DNA of 64,000 nt, taken from NCBI GenBank assembly GCA_000708835.1, contig DF237159.1, positions 79,660 through 143,659 of the forward strand, written 5' to 3'. The notes under the pieces were generated by a model. That model made no database searches. It was given only the letters and a program-made list of their open reading frames with translations, and was not told where the DNA came from. The translations under genes and the position numbers were made by a program. The stretch comes from Klebsormidium nitens. Taxonomy: Eukaryota > Streptophyta > Klebsormidiophyceae > Klebsormidiales > Klebsormidiaceae. This document shows positions 1 through 12,000 of this stretch, piece by piece; within the stretch, counting starts at the first letter, position 1; each line of letters starts with the position of its first letter.

Positions 1-2498
1 ACAGACGACCTGGCACCAGTTTGCGCAGGCAAATCACCCCAAGGGGTCTGCTCTCTCAATGTTCATATGCTTCTTGGATTCTGCAGTCACTACATACCCT
101 ACAGCAACGAGAGTGTTGCTGCCAAAATCCTGCTCTGCTCTCGTTTTGCCTCTTCAATCCCCAAAAGTTGACGCGCTGAAAATGCTTCAGGAATGTCCTG
201 ATCACCATCAGACCTGCAACACAGAAGGTACCGGCACATACGTTTTGTGTTTGCAAGGAACGCTTGAGCAATTCTGGCTTCATATTGAAAGTTGATGGCT
301 TCCTCATTTCAATTTACGTGCCAGCGATGGGGCTATCACAGAATGATTGAGGCCCACTGAGTTTTGCGAGTATGCGGAGCTACTTCCAAATAGCAAAATA
401 GCATCTGAATTCCCGACTCAGGTATTGCAAATAACCCTCTGAGACCATCGTCCTCCTTATAACATGTAAAGAACTGACTCAGGTGGTGCAGTCAAGCAGC
501 CCAGCGGCCTAGATTCTCACCCCACATGCTACCAAAATGGATTCATAGTAATCAAAGCAGAGAGAAATCATTGAGTGTGCTTGTCAGGTGATGTGGAGGG
601 GATGTGGAGTTAGTAGAAGGACTGGCAGCTAATCTACAATCCTGACATCTACAAAAACGCAAAACTCACTCAACCACCCTCTACAGATTGAGCCCCCTCT
701 GTCTCATAATGAACCACCAAGCGTTGGCATCCCAACCTAATATATGGTCGTCCTTTTGGAAGCAGTACATCTCAGCACCATACCAATGGACTCTTCAAGA
801 CAGCTGGGAGGTATCTTAACTTATTGAATCAGTACGGGGCCAGTAGCATCTGCAGATGATTGCCAATCAGCAGGAAACCTGACCGGCTCCCTAATGTTAG
901 AGATTACAGCAGCAAGGTGAGCCGTTGATTTCTCTGAAATGTTGCTGGCAAACAGCTGCCAGCAGTTCAACTGCTTTTGACAAGGCAACTGTATCAACAC
1001 TAGGCTACTTACTGAAGATGCCATACTAGTAAGTGCTAGTAAGGACGCGTATTTATGGTGATCAGAAGCTCGAGTAAAAGGGTTGGAGGCTTGTAGAAAA
1101 GGCTCAAGAGTCAAGGCCTTTTCTTGTTACCATATTCTTTTCCCTTGCGCTGCCGGTTGATCCTTACATGCTTCTCGACCATCAAACCTCCCACAACGCC
1201 AGCTGGTCCTGGCCCCTAGCAGTCACGGTGGCCCTTGCATGCGACCCCTGCATGAGTGCTTTGGCCCTAAGGTGCTTTGACGTCGTCCCCAAAAGTCTGG
1301 GGGACAGCCTTGATCAAACTTTGCCATCATTGTGCTTTGCCCCAGGCCAGGGGCATATCATAATGAGCTGAATCAGAGACCCCAGCGGCTTACAAGGATG
1401 TCACGCGCGCGCCCTAGCCTTTATCCGAGCACAGGCGGCCGAACGCCGCCTGATTGACGTCCGATGAAAAATCTTGACGGCTCCGATCTTATCAAACAAT
1501 GAATGTGCCGCGCGCGCTTCAAGCACTGTACAGTTACAACCAGATTAGGTAGACCCCCATCAACCGACCGGACTCTCGGACCCTTCGTTTCTGCAATTCG
1601 TAGAGAGCTGGACTCGCTCGTCTCGAAGTCGGCAACGCTTTGGTTTATGCATAATGCAGATAAGTTGAGGTAGTCACTGGTTCGTCATCTGTAACCGGTA
1701 GCCGGTACCATACAGCTGGTCATACAAGAGATTGTGAAAGCGAGACGTGTCCAGAAATGATAATTGGCTAGGAGACGGTAGGAATCAAGACCCCCTTCTC
1801 ACGTGCCAAGCTGCATCCTGAGGAAAGTCCGGAAAAACGTGCCGCAATTTGTAATGTAAAGCTGCGCGCGAGTGCATTTCAGGCACTAGGTTTTGCCCGG
1901 GAAAGAACACCGAGATAATCGACCGAGCACAAACTCCCATGGCCTCAGTGTTGAAATCCGGCCGGCGGTTTCCTCGTGGCAGGCAGGGCCTCGAATCCAT
2001 TGAACCCGTACTAGGAGGTTACCGCCCGAAGGGCGGTGTCCCTCCTAGCCCATCTTGATTGGGGGACAGTTGATGGCACATACATAAGCCACAACGTTAA
2101 CGGACAAAGGATTGCTGAACCAAATATGACTCCGACCATTGATGATAGCATGCAGTACGTGCTTCAAGTCAGCCTGGTATGCAGGGGTATGCACAACGGT
2201 TTGCCTATGACAAGCGATATGCTGACTGAAATATAGGTATATTGACGGACCCACTGTGGTCTATTTTGCAAGTTCTGAATGTCTGGAATGACTGCATCAT
2301 TGATGACTGTCCGATGATCATTCGAGTCAAATCAACGTACTAACATTCGTGGCCTCCCTGTCATCATGGTATGCCAAAAGGTCCAAGTTCTGGCACTGTC
2401 TGTCAACATGATTCCCGTTCCGTGTCACTTCTAAGACCTTAGCATAGATCTGCCTTTGAGGCCAACAGCAAAGGGGCGCAAGTGGAAGGTTCGCGTAC
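1..2498. other. Left flank without a supported gene
   Basis: I see no exon with plausible protein composition and splice sites on either strand. Open frames here are under 100 codons and look random. The one structured element is the hairpin at 2011-2048, listed separately. A GC-rich patch with alternating CG dinucleotides lies around 1400-1530. The last few hundred bases should hold the promoter of the gene starting at 2499, but I recognise no promoter motif. Confidence 0.6.
2011..2048. repeat. Strong inverted repeat (hairpin)
   Basis: CTAGGAGG at 2011-2018 pairs with CCTCCTAG at 2041-2048. Nested inside, ACCGCCC at 2021-2027 pairs with GGGCGGT at 2031-2037 around a GAA loop, with a small unpaired bulge between the two stems. 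It could extrude as a cruciform in DNA or fold as a stem-loop in RNA. It lies about 450 bp upstream of the EEP-fold gene. No tRNA or snoRNA motif surrounds it, so its role is unknown. Confidence 0.7.
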
Positions 2499-3758
2499 AT
2501 GATGGATCCCTCCTTCGCCACCGTGACGAAAGGGAAGGAGAAGGTTGTTGATCATCCTGTGATGGAAACGCCCCCCCAGTCGCCAGCTGTCGATCCTCCT
2601 TCCAGGCCATTGGTCTGCCTATCATGGAATATCCAAGGGCCCTTCAGTGGTCCGGGCTCAATAGCAACCAATAGGCTTGTAACCGAACTGATACATAGGG
2701 GAACGCCCAAGGGCAAGGTTGACTTATTCTTTATCCAAGAACCTCCTTGGGTAAAGAAAAATTTCTTACCTGGTCACTTTGAAAAGCTGGCCCACAAGGG
2801 AGAGTACGATTATCACGGCAATGTTCTAAGAAAGTTAGAGAAGAGAAAGTTCACACGCAAGCATGCCGGGATCCTGTTCAACAAGGAGAAGCTTGACCTT
2901 GTCAAACCCGTCGACCTGAGGGGAAAAGGGCTAAGCAACATGCTTGAGGAGAAGCACAAACAGAAACTGAAAGATGGACTGCAGCGGGGGACTTATTATG
3001 CTGATCGGACCGTCGCCTATCAATTTAGGGAACGGAGAACCAGTCGGCACTTTCTCGCCATATCGCATCATGGGGAGAATGTCAAAGAAGGAAGTTGCGA
3101 CCCTCATAAGGCAGAGAATGCTAGAATGCTGCTAGTACTGGCAGAGTACGTGCGGGATCCCAACAATAAGTTGATTGACAGAAAGTACAAGGGAATGCCA
3201 GCCGTGATAGCGGCAGACTTCAACGTGGACTTGGCACCGCGCAGTTGCTGGCAGATTGATGGCCGGCCAGACTCGAGAATGTGGATGCACAAATGGTTCC
3301 AGCTTGACAAGGACTGGGTGCTCCCGAAACCATCAAACCGTCTGAAAGCGGAAAAGATTGCCGAGCTACCGCCAGAAACCTGGAACGAAAAGTCGAATCC
3401 AAACGTCAATTCCGGAAGGAGAGCAATGAAGCCTGCAATTGACTACATCTGCATGGTCAAAGCGGGAAAGGCGGAAACTCAGCTGGTACAAAACCTCGAG
3501 ATCGTGAAGCTGTTCCCAATTCCAGTCGTGGAAGACGGCAATGTCGTATTTCGCCAAGCGGGATTTCCTACAGCCGGGGCGCATCTGCTGAAAGACATCA
3601 CGGCAGAGGAATTGGAGCCGTTGTGGAAGGACCTGAAACCGGAGGTGTTTGGGAAGTACCATGACCCGTTCCGCTTTGTCATTGACCTGAGCTCTGCTCC
3701 CGTCGTTGGGACGCCTTCACCAGCTGGCAGGTACGGCCCGAAGCTCCGCTTTGAGTGA
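2499..3758 (+). CDS. Endonuclease/exonuclease/phosphatase (EEP)-fold protein, single exon
   Basis: A 419-residue uninterrupted frame that begins with two consecutive ATG codons. It carries the scattered motifs of the DNase I-like EEP superfamily in order: LSWNIQGP near residue 42 (catalytic Asn), FFIQEPPW near 77 (metal-binding Glu), HAGILFN near 122, AVIAADFNVDL near 233 (the usual GDxN motif with Asp and Asn kept), and AIDYICM near 318. A late AHLL near 362 may supply the catalytic His normally found in SDH. The family cleaves phosphodiester bonds in nucleic acids or phosphoinositides; the substrate here cannot be told. The gene has no intron, whereas its large neighbours have 5 to 18 exons. 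That would fit retroposition, transfer, or descent from a retroelement endonuclease, but no reverse transcriptase follows. The fold call is fairly secure; the function is open. Confidence 0.75.
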   Translation: MMDPSFATVTKGKEKVVDHPVMETPPQSPAVDPPSRPLVCLSWNIQGPFSGPGSIATNRLVTELIHRGTPKGKVDLFFIQEPPWVKKNFLPGHFEKLAHKGEYDYHGNVLRKLEKRKFTRKHAGILFNKEKLDLVKPVDLRGKGLSNMLEEKHKQKLKDGLQRGTYYADRTVAYQFRERRTSRHFLAISHHGENVKEGSCDPHKAENARMLLVLAEYVRDPNNKLIDRKYKGMPAVIAADFNVDLAPRSCWQIDGRPDSRMWMHKWFQLDKDWVLPKPSNRLKAEKIAELPPETWNEKSNPNVNSGRRAMKPAIDYICMVKAGKAETQLVQNLEIVKLFPIPVVEDGNVVFRQAGFPTAGAHLLKDITAEELEPLWKDLKPEVFGKYHDPFRFVIDLSSAPVVGTPSPAGRYGPKLRFE

Positions 3759-3972
3759 CTGACCTGCCTGTATCGCATTTCCAAAACAACACGTCACATA
3801 TAATTGGCAGCTTGATAACCAAGAGGATGCTTCCCTCGAGATCAACTTAGGGGTTCAGGAGAGTCAAGAAATGAGAGAGCACCTTTCGAGCAAGAACGTC
3901 TTGTCATCGAGGGTGCATTAGAAAATTTTCAAGTTCTCAACCTTGTTGAAGACTACGATATCAGATTAGCAG

Positions 3973-4872
3973 ATGGTCCCATTTCGGATGCGCTTCGTAT
4001 GCGCAGTTTTTTGTGTTCTCCAAGCTGATTCACTTCATCGCATCCGCCACAAAACGTGCTTGGATCGACCTGATTTTTCCTTCTATACTGTCTCCAGCAA
4101 CACATCGTCACCGGCAGCTTCACCTCGGCCTGGCTCGCCCACCTCTGCGAGTAAGACTGCAACCACCTTCGAAAGAGACAAGCGAGGAGGTCAATACTTC
4201 CGTGGAGACCTCTCCATGCTCTAGCCCGTCAGGCAAAGCCTGCAATCACCAGACACCCAGTGTATGATACATTGTCTTTCAGTCCACCTGAAATCTTACT
4301 CTCAGAATGCCTTCTTTTTGTGCTGTGGCATCTTTAAGGTTGGCGCCTGTTGATGTATCGAAGGTCCAGCTCGGGACATAGAGTGGGCATATCCGGACGA
4401 TGCTTGTGCGCAGCAGACAGTGATACGGCAATTTCTGATTCCTTCCGAGTGGCAGAGTCGTTCTTCTTCATGAAAAGGCGAGTTATGATGCAGCTCCGAC
4501 TTTCTGCCCTGCTGGTATGAAGGAGGATGCGTGACCTCACTGGTTGCTGAACGCTCGGGCTTTTCTGTTTCTCTAGGCTCAACGTCAAGCACGTCTTTTG
4601 AAGACGCCCCGCCTAAGAGCGAGCACCAGGCAGCTGCCGACGACATTCCATCAACCTCCGCTCCTGCCGTCACGACAACCACCCACTACATCAGCCGCCA
4701 GGGTGACGAGTTCAAAGCAACTATTATCTCCTTCCAAGACGGGGGTCCGGTCCAACAAGGCCCCATGAAACTGAAGAAGTACTACTCGGACTACGCCCAT
4801 GGCCAGTTGGCGAGTCCGACGCACATAGTGTTCACGAACGGAGTTCCGCCCGACTTCTTTCAAAGAGGCTGA
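3973..4872 (+). CDS. Tentative two-exon gene, unknown protein
   Basis: The proposed exons are 3973-4150 and 4577-4872, joined by GTAAGA and TTTCTCTAG sites with matching phase (one base plus two). The result is 157 residues. The N-terminus (MRFVCAVFCVLQA) could be a signal peptide. The middle is rich in Ser, Thr and Pro (SSPAASPRPGSPTS). The C-terminus is more structured, with HYISRQGDEFKATIISF and KKYYSDYAHGQ, and ends PPDFFQRG. I recognise no family. The second exon has the better support: a strong pyrimidine-rich acceptor and protein-like composition. The true 5' end could lie at another exon, for example one starting at the acceptor near 4098. It converges on the J-protein gene, which ends at 6042. 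Confidence 0.35.
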
Positions 4873-6041
4873 GCGCCGGCAGGGGAATTACAATCAAGTG
4901 ATCAGAGCTAGAAAGCAGACTTAGGTTGAGTGCTATACAAGTGGTTCCGCAAACTATCTTGTCCTTTGGAAGAAGGAGTATCACGCCGAGGCGGCGCTGC
5001 GGTTCAATTTCTGTCTCTTCGAAACGACATCATGCTTTGAATTCTGATACCCGCGCACCTAATGCATGGTACGCGCAGTTTGGCGCATGGATTTCGCTAT
5101 GGACGGAAGTCTGGTGTGCTGGGAGCTTCCATAAGACTCCTCTACCATATCCGACATTGAAAAGAATTCCGTGGAAATTTGAAGCGCTGTGCACGTTAAG
5201 GTTGAGTATCTCGTCGACCTTCTCAAAATGACACAACATCTCGAGTACTTGCCTTGGAGGCTCGCGCGATCACAGAACTCATCCAACTTGCGATCATTGG
5301 CCGGTTGCTTTTCATCAATCATGTGGGGCGGCGCGGCCCCAGGCTAATTCAAGTTTCCTCGATCCGACGTGGCGGATCTAAGGCTTGCCCCGCTTACCAA
5401 AGCAGAAATTCGACTAGCCCAATTATATGCAGGCATGAGTACTTTGGCAACTATATTCGAAGTGCGGGCCGGCCGCCAAAGACCGATGATGAACTTATGC
5501 ACGAGTCCCCTTCGCCCCACGCCGCCGTACTACAACAATTTTGAACAGTTTCATTTACAAGAGTGTTGACATAGCCGCCATGCAGTGATGAATGCAATTT
5601 CCGGCGTGAATGTGACAGAGCTTAAGAGTCATTGAAGACAACCACCCCTGCCAGCCTGAGCGTTGTTCCACAACAAACAGTAGCTTGCGAAGACCCTTTC
5701 ATGTTGAAGGATAAACATCACATGCAGCTAGGGCGCGTCGCGACGTAGTACTAGACATATCGATACGCTCATCCCGACACTGACATGCATACGTGCCACG
5801 ATGGATAACATGACACGCGGCTTTGAGGGACTAAGAGATGATTGGAGGGAACCCGCATGTCGAAGCTAGCATGCGCCCCGCACCCCCCCATTCACTTCGT
5901 TAGAAAAAGACCATCGCGATCTTGTAACGGGCATTGATATATGACGATCTGTTTCCGCTCTAGTTCCTACATTATCCGGCTCTATGTGCTGGATCTTGAC
6001 CTGCTGCAGGGAAGAGAGCACGGCGCTTCCCCACCTGGACC
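4873..6041. other. Intergenic gap between convergent genes
   Basis: This holds the 3' flanks of the tentative plus-strand gene and of the minus-strand J-protein gene. I find no further exon, repeat array or RNA gene. The short frames present lack motifs and splice context. Confidence 0.5.
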
Positions 6042-9000
6042 TCAGCTCTCGGAGTCCGTCACTTTATGCCGCCGGTCAGGAATGAAAAGCGCTTCCTTAT
6101 CTCCTACCGTCGTTTCGTGAACATTGCCCCGCCACTTATACTTGACCCGCAATTCCTTCTCCTCACCCGGACACGGGTCGCAGAAGCCCATCAAGCCCGC
6201 CTTTCGAATGCCCGGGTGTAACTGCACGTGACGCCAAGATAAACCGGGCTTAGAGCCGAGCTCTAGGGTAGGCAAGAGCAGATTTGAGGTTCAGAGAGTG
6301 TTGTTTCGCTTTCCACAATCGCTCTCCCCGAAGAAGCAAGCCAACTTTCAAGCCGAAAATCCAAGCTTCCCGCTAGGAATATCTGCTAGGAAGATTGTAG
6401 AGCCGATATCCATTGCAAATTCCGGTCGTGGCGCCCAACAGCCAGCAAAAGCAGCGGCCAAAATCACCGAGGATGCAAGCAAGTTGGAAAGCTTTTCCTT
6501 TTCACAAGCACATACGATGCTGAAGTAATGACGACAATCTTCGGCTTAACGGCAGACCGCACGACGCCGCAGCAATCTATCTTCCGTGCTAGTCAACTTT
6601 CGGTTGACTTCAAGGAGCCAAAAACAGGTCGGAATGGTATCCTGTCCGTGCCGCAAAGCTAGCAGTGGGAACGCAAAGCGAAGTTTTTAAAAGCAGCTGA
6701 CATTCCCAGCCCCAACGACCGTTTGCGAAAGGTCCTACTACACGTCGTGAAGTGCGACTCAACGAACATTCGGTAGTCGATGCAGCCGTGGGCTTTGATG
6801 GGCACCCTTCAATCAGCGAGGCTCTTTCTTCAAACCCGACTGGAGCCGAAGTCCAGAGCGTTACTGGCAACTACTCCTTTCTTCCTCTCAATCGCAGAGA
6901 GGCGTCTAGACTCACAGCTGCGAGATGCTCAAAGGCAAGCGCGTTGAACCGCCTTGTCATCACTGAGACGCAGGTGCAGAGCACCGCTCGCGCAAAAGGC
7001 CACCGATGGAAAGCCAGTCCCACCGCTCTCAAAAACACACCTTTCGGGAAAGGAACAAACGCGCAGAAAGACTAACTTTCGACGACCTCAGACGACTGAC
7101 CTTGATCGCGCTATCGTCGACCAAGAACTGCACCGGAGTCGTCACGTCCAAAAACGGCGGCGGCAGGCCCTCGTCTTGTCCGTCATGCCCCTCCTCCTCA
7201 ACTTCCTTCCCCCGGTCACTTTCCCCGTTCTGTCGTTTCTTGCGCGGCTTTATACACCCGTACACGGCTTCGACGATAACCAGCCCCGGGTTGGCCCGGT
7301 TCTCCTCGTTCGCTTTTTTCCGGCTGGCGCTCCCGGACATGAGGTCCTGCACCCCCCGCGCGGCCTCAATGGACTCGCGGACCTGGAGAAGGTGACGTGT
7401 ACTGACGTCAGCAACGCGTTGTGAAGACGCGCGTCGGTGCCATTAACAATCATACAAAGGGTTCTGCACCCTCCATCCTGCGTCGATGGGCTCTTGAACT
7501 CGAGGTAGTCAATTGGCATGACATCAGCAAGAGCAGAGACATACCACAGGCGATGCGGATGGTACTAACGGGTAATCGCGGACTTCTTCTATCCAAGAAT
7601 GCGAGGCAGCTCTTCATTTCTTAACAATCACCTTCCGAAATACGAAAGACCCCTTCTTGTTGGAAAGGTCCCTAACTGATGACAGTCTCGACTATTATTG
7701 GTACCAGGTAGTAATCGCGAACATTCTTGAAGCGGATACCTGGCTCACAAGGTCCAGCAATCTCTCAGAATCCTTCGGGAGCTCCAACCAGCCCGCAACC
7801 GTAATACAAAATGGAAACGAAAATACGGACAAACAACATCCGCTCGCTGACCTGTTGTGCGTTGGCCCGACGAGCCGCGAGCGTCTTCCGTTTCCGGCGC
7901 TTGATGGCCGCGGGCTTCAAGTAGTAGTGCTGCGCAAGACCAAAGCAGACCCATCAGAGACCGCCACACCAAAGCAGACCCATCAGAGACCGCCACGTGG
8001 CATGAGGTGAGCGATGGAGGAAAGAGTATTGTGGACGCCTCTTACGGTGCTTAAGTGCTGCGAGCTTTGAGTACGTGCCTCGCTTAGCAGAGGGCAGGAA
8101 ACGATGAATAGTCAGAAACGTTGAAGTAAGCATAGATGACGATCGCTGATGAGGATCGATCTTAACTGCGGCGAGTTTTTGCACTGATTGTGTAGCATAG
8201 CGGGAGGGTTGTGGATAATAGCAGATGAGGATGGACAGCTGGAGGAAAAGTCAAGTTTATCTCGTCCAAGAACGCCGTCACTGCCTGGCAAAGTGAGGAA
8301 AACCAAAGCTCTCTTTCCCTAGTCTTGCCCTGATGCCAACATGAGGTAGGTACTGCTGAGGCGAAAGCAGAGGAAACGCCGCGAAAATGTTTCAGCTATT
8401 CCAAGATTTAGCAGGCCTACAGTCCACTCTGTTTGAACGTGAATAGGAGCGGAGGAAAATGGGAAATTAAGCTGGATAGGAGAGGGGCAAGCCCGTCGGC
8501 TTACTCTAACCAAAGCGTACAGTGCCGGCGGGAGGCACAGCGCGGCAAGGATCGTGAACGGCTCCAGCTTGTCGGACAGCAGGATCTGCGAATGAAAGAC
8601 ACGTGTCAGCATGTCCTTGCTAACTGCAACACATGAGCGGGCTGTCAGCTGTACTGAAGATCGAAGGAGCATAGAGTTCTGCGGGCGCAGGCTTTCAAAA
8701 GGGCGGCCCGCCGATCGTTCCACCTCTTGATCGAGAGCCCTCCGTTGCCGGTAACAAGTCAAAGAACGCCCGCTCGATTTCAAAAGGAAGCCACTCTTCA
8801 TACCTAGACTGAGAATTGAGGACAGAATTGCGACAACCACCGTGTTTAGGAACGTTCTGGCTCTGGACCGGAGCTCGACAGGCCCTTGTGCTGAAGCACA
8901 AATTCTTTGAGGACATGTAAAGCTTGGCTCTTCTTTCGGGCCGGGAGCGGGGCGTCCGCAATCTTGAACACCCAGTCTCTACTTCTGAGCAGAGCGGCTG

Positions 9001-12000
9001 CTTGTTGTCTGTATGCACGAATCACCGAGCAATATAATACGACCAGAAGAACCGATGTTAAATCGAGAGCGGATCCATACAGCAATGGGAGAAAGGCAAG
9101 GCGTGCTTCCAGGCCGCTTTGATTGCTCTACCTTTTCCAACCATCCGCTTAACTTACTAAAAAGTTCTTTGGGCTTTGCGATACTGAACTTATTTTCTCC
9201 AGAAGTCTGAACCGCATCCTCAGCCGCTAGGCAAAGTGGGTAATGCATCAAAGTAAGAGAACGGGGTTGTGGACCCCTCAGAGATGTCACTTACTGGGAT
9301 GATGAACTTCTGCCCCCCTCGGGTGTAGCGAATCTTCCACAGCACGCCCTGCCCAAAAGCAATGACGATGTTAGTTTCTTTCGTGCTTTAAAACGATAAG
9401 GCGCAGGGAGGAAGCTCGCGCAAAAGTTTGGAGACTTTGACGAGCGAATGCGGTGCTCGAAATGCTGTTCCCAAGAAGGGTTTCTCGTCTATATGAAAGC
9501 TCACAAGTTTTGAGCACAGCAGCAACGGTCACAACAACACAGTATTTCACGCGCAGCTGTCAAAGGCGTTGATTGCCCTGAACCAGACGTCTATGAACAG
9601 CAAAGGGTAGACAAAACGAGCAGTCGTACAGAAATGCTTTCACTAATTGCAAGTCCGTCCCTTCGATTATCTGGGTGTACACGCTGCTTCAAACATCCAT
9701 GTCGTTTAACAAGACGGCAGGGAACCATTTGCCCAGCGGTGGCGGCTCGATATCGAAAGTGCCTTAAAATCGGATTCGCTGCTTGCACTTTCCCAGTATC
9801 ATTTCGGGGGTGCGACGTTGAGTTGTAAGCTAGCTTCCATTGAGATACGTCAACGCAACCCCCTAAAGTCGGGGTCTCCCCTCGGCTGACGACCCCACAA
9901 AGTGCACGCGGCCTTAAGTCGAACTTGGCTTCCAACCGCAACCCCTGAAGTTAGATGTCTAAGCGGCCGGCGCCCTGTCGAGCGCTCACCTGTACCCCCA
10001 CAGTACACGAGAAGCCCCCCGAGCTCCGTTCCGACAGGATTCGGTGCGCCCCAATCTCAACCTCAATCGCCGTACTGCAGAGAAGCAGCAGCGTACATCA
10101 TGTCACACCGAAAAATGAAGTTGGATGCTTGGAAGGCAAAGGGGATGGATTGGTGACAGGAAAAATCTGAACCTGGCTACGCGGGGAGCAACGGACGACC
10201 TTCGATGATATTCTCACAAGGTCAAAAGCCATAGGGCTTTCCTTCCTGTTACGACGGAATTCTTGCTCCTTTGCTCTTGATTCCAGTGACCTCAACCATA
10301 AGAGGGAGAAGCGATTATCGGAAAGGTCGCGGCCTCTGTTCAAGAGGATAAGTTCTGTGTCTCTCCTCAGGCAAGTCTCTTGTAGGGTAACGCATGTCCG
10401 AAGACAAAAAAGAGAATGAATGCAGAAGTTCGTGTGAAAAAAGTCCAAGTATTGGGACGATGAGGACCTGACCACAAAAACCCGGTGTTCTATAGAAGCG
10501 TTGTCGCAAATTGTACCCGCCAGGCTCTGAGGGCAAGCGCAAGTCGATACAAGGCTCAAATTAGAAGCCAGCGTTATCTATTTTCAGTATCCTTCCCGTA
10601 ACTGGGTTAAGAAAAGGTAAGACCTCTTTGTGAGCGAACCCCGGTTGCAGCTTTGCGTCACCGTTTGTCCTACTCAACTTGACGAGCTTCGCAGTTGCTC
10701 AATAACCTTACAGCTTCTTCCTAGCAAACCGCCGTTGTCCAGTGCAAAGTCTAGTCTGATTCAATCAGTCTGGTACTGAGCGAAAGCAGCCCAGATCAGT
10801 GTAAACAAGCTGTTCGAAAGACTCTGTAAACTTGCAAAAGAGAACTCACATTCCAATCTTGGCGGACACCTTTCCAAACGACTTGTCCGAAAAGTGGTGC
10901 ACCCAGTTTCCCGCTACCCCAAACGCCGTCCCCATACGAAGGTCCCCTCGGAGCGAGTTTTTGGTCCCGTCGCGGCTCCAGCCGACGGCGACGCCCATGT
11001 CGGGGCCCAAAGTCAGCGCGATCTGCAGATGTATATTGTACTGCTCTTATATTGAGGAAAGCACTCTGCGGGAGTTGGAAGATGGAAGATCAAAAACTAA
11101 ACGAGTACCATTCCGGGGTTCAGCCGCCAACTGATAATCAGACGTGAAGGGGCAAAACAGAATACTGGATTGATACAGAATTCCGTATCTTTGCGGCTCC
11201 ACCCGAGGGCGACGCCCATGTCGGCACTAAAAACGAAGTATTCAGGCGGAAATGGAAATCACGAGCATGTCGATCCAGCATTGGACTGGAACAGACTTTC
11301 GCATTGACTCGCCAAGATAATTGCAGTCGACCGACGAGGGCAGATCACAAAAAACCTGCCAATCTAAGCGTGGAGTATAAGGATACTCCTTTTATATTGG
11401 GTTGAGAGCAAGGCAACGAAGTTGCAAGCCCACCCGAGCAATGAGCAGTCCCTTTCGAAGAAGCGCACTTTGCTAGTGGAAGCAACAGCGGGGCCACGGC
11501 TATCAGCGGATGACTTCGCTATCCTCCTAACCTAAAGAGCACTTAGAATCAACGTCAATCAGTGCCTCTGACGTCGGTCGAACTTCGCTGGAAGAAGCAT
11601 CACTCAGGCCGAGATATCAATGAACGAATCGGCTGGCCTTCTAGCCAGTGGACTTTGAAGCCAAACAAACACTCGAGAATCACCGGGAGCTGGTGCTTAC
11701 GTCACCCCTGACGTTGGGCGTCAGCTGGCGGCTCCAGGCGCACGTCTGCGAGAGCGAGCCGTCCTTGATGTTGTAGTTCGCGGACAGCGAGGCGGTCATG
11801 TGCTTCGACAATTGCCTGCAGCACAAGAGCGCAGAAAAGATGACGTCATGCTAATGGTTGAACTTAAGACTACTGCAGGCTGCAATAGCGGCTTGCAATC
11901 GTCCATAAGATCCAAGGAACGAACTTTTGTGCTTTCCAACCCGATCAGTACTGCGGGGAAGCGCTTTTTGAGTGCTTCGACACCTGCCTGAATTCGACCT

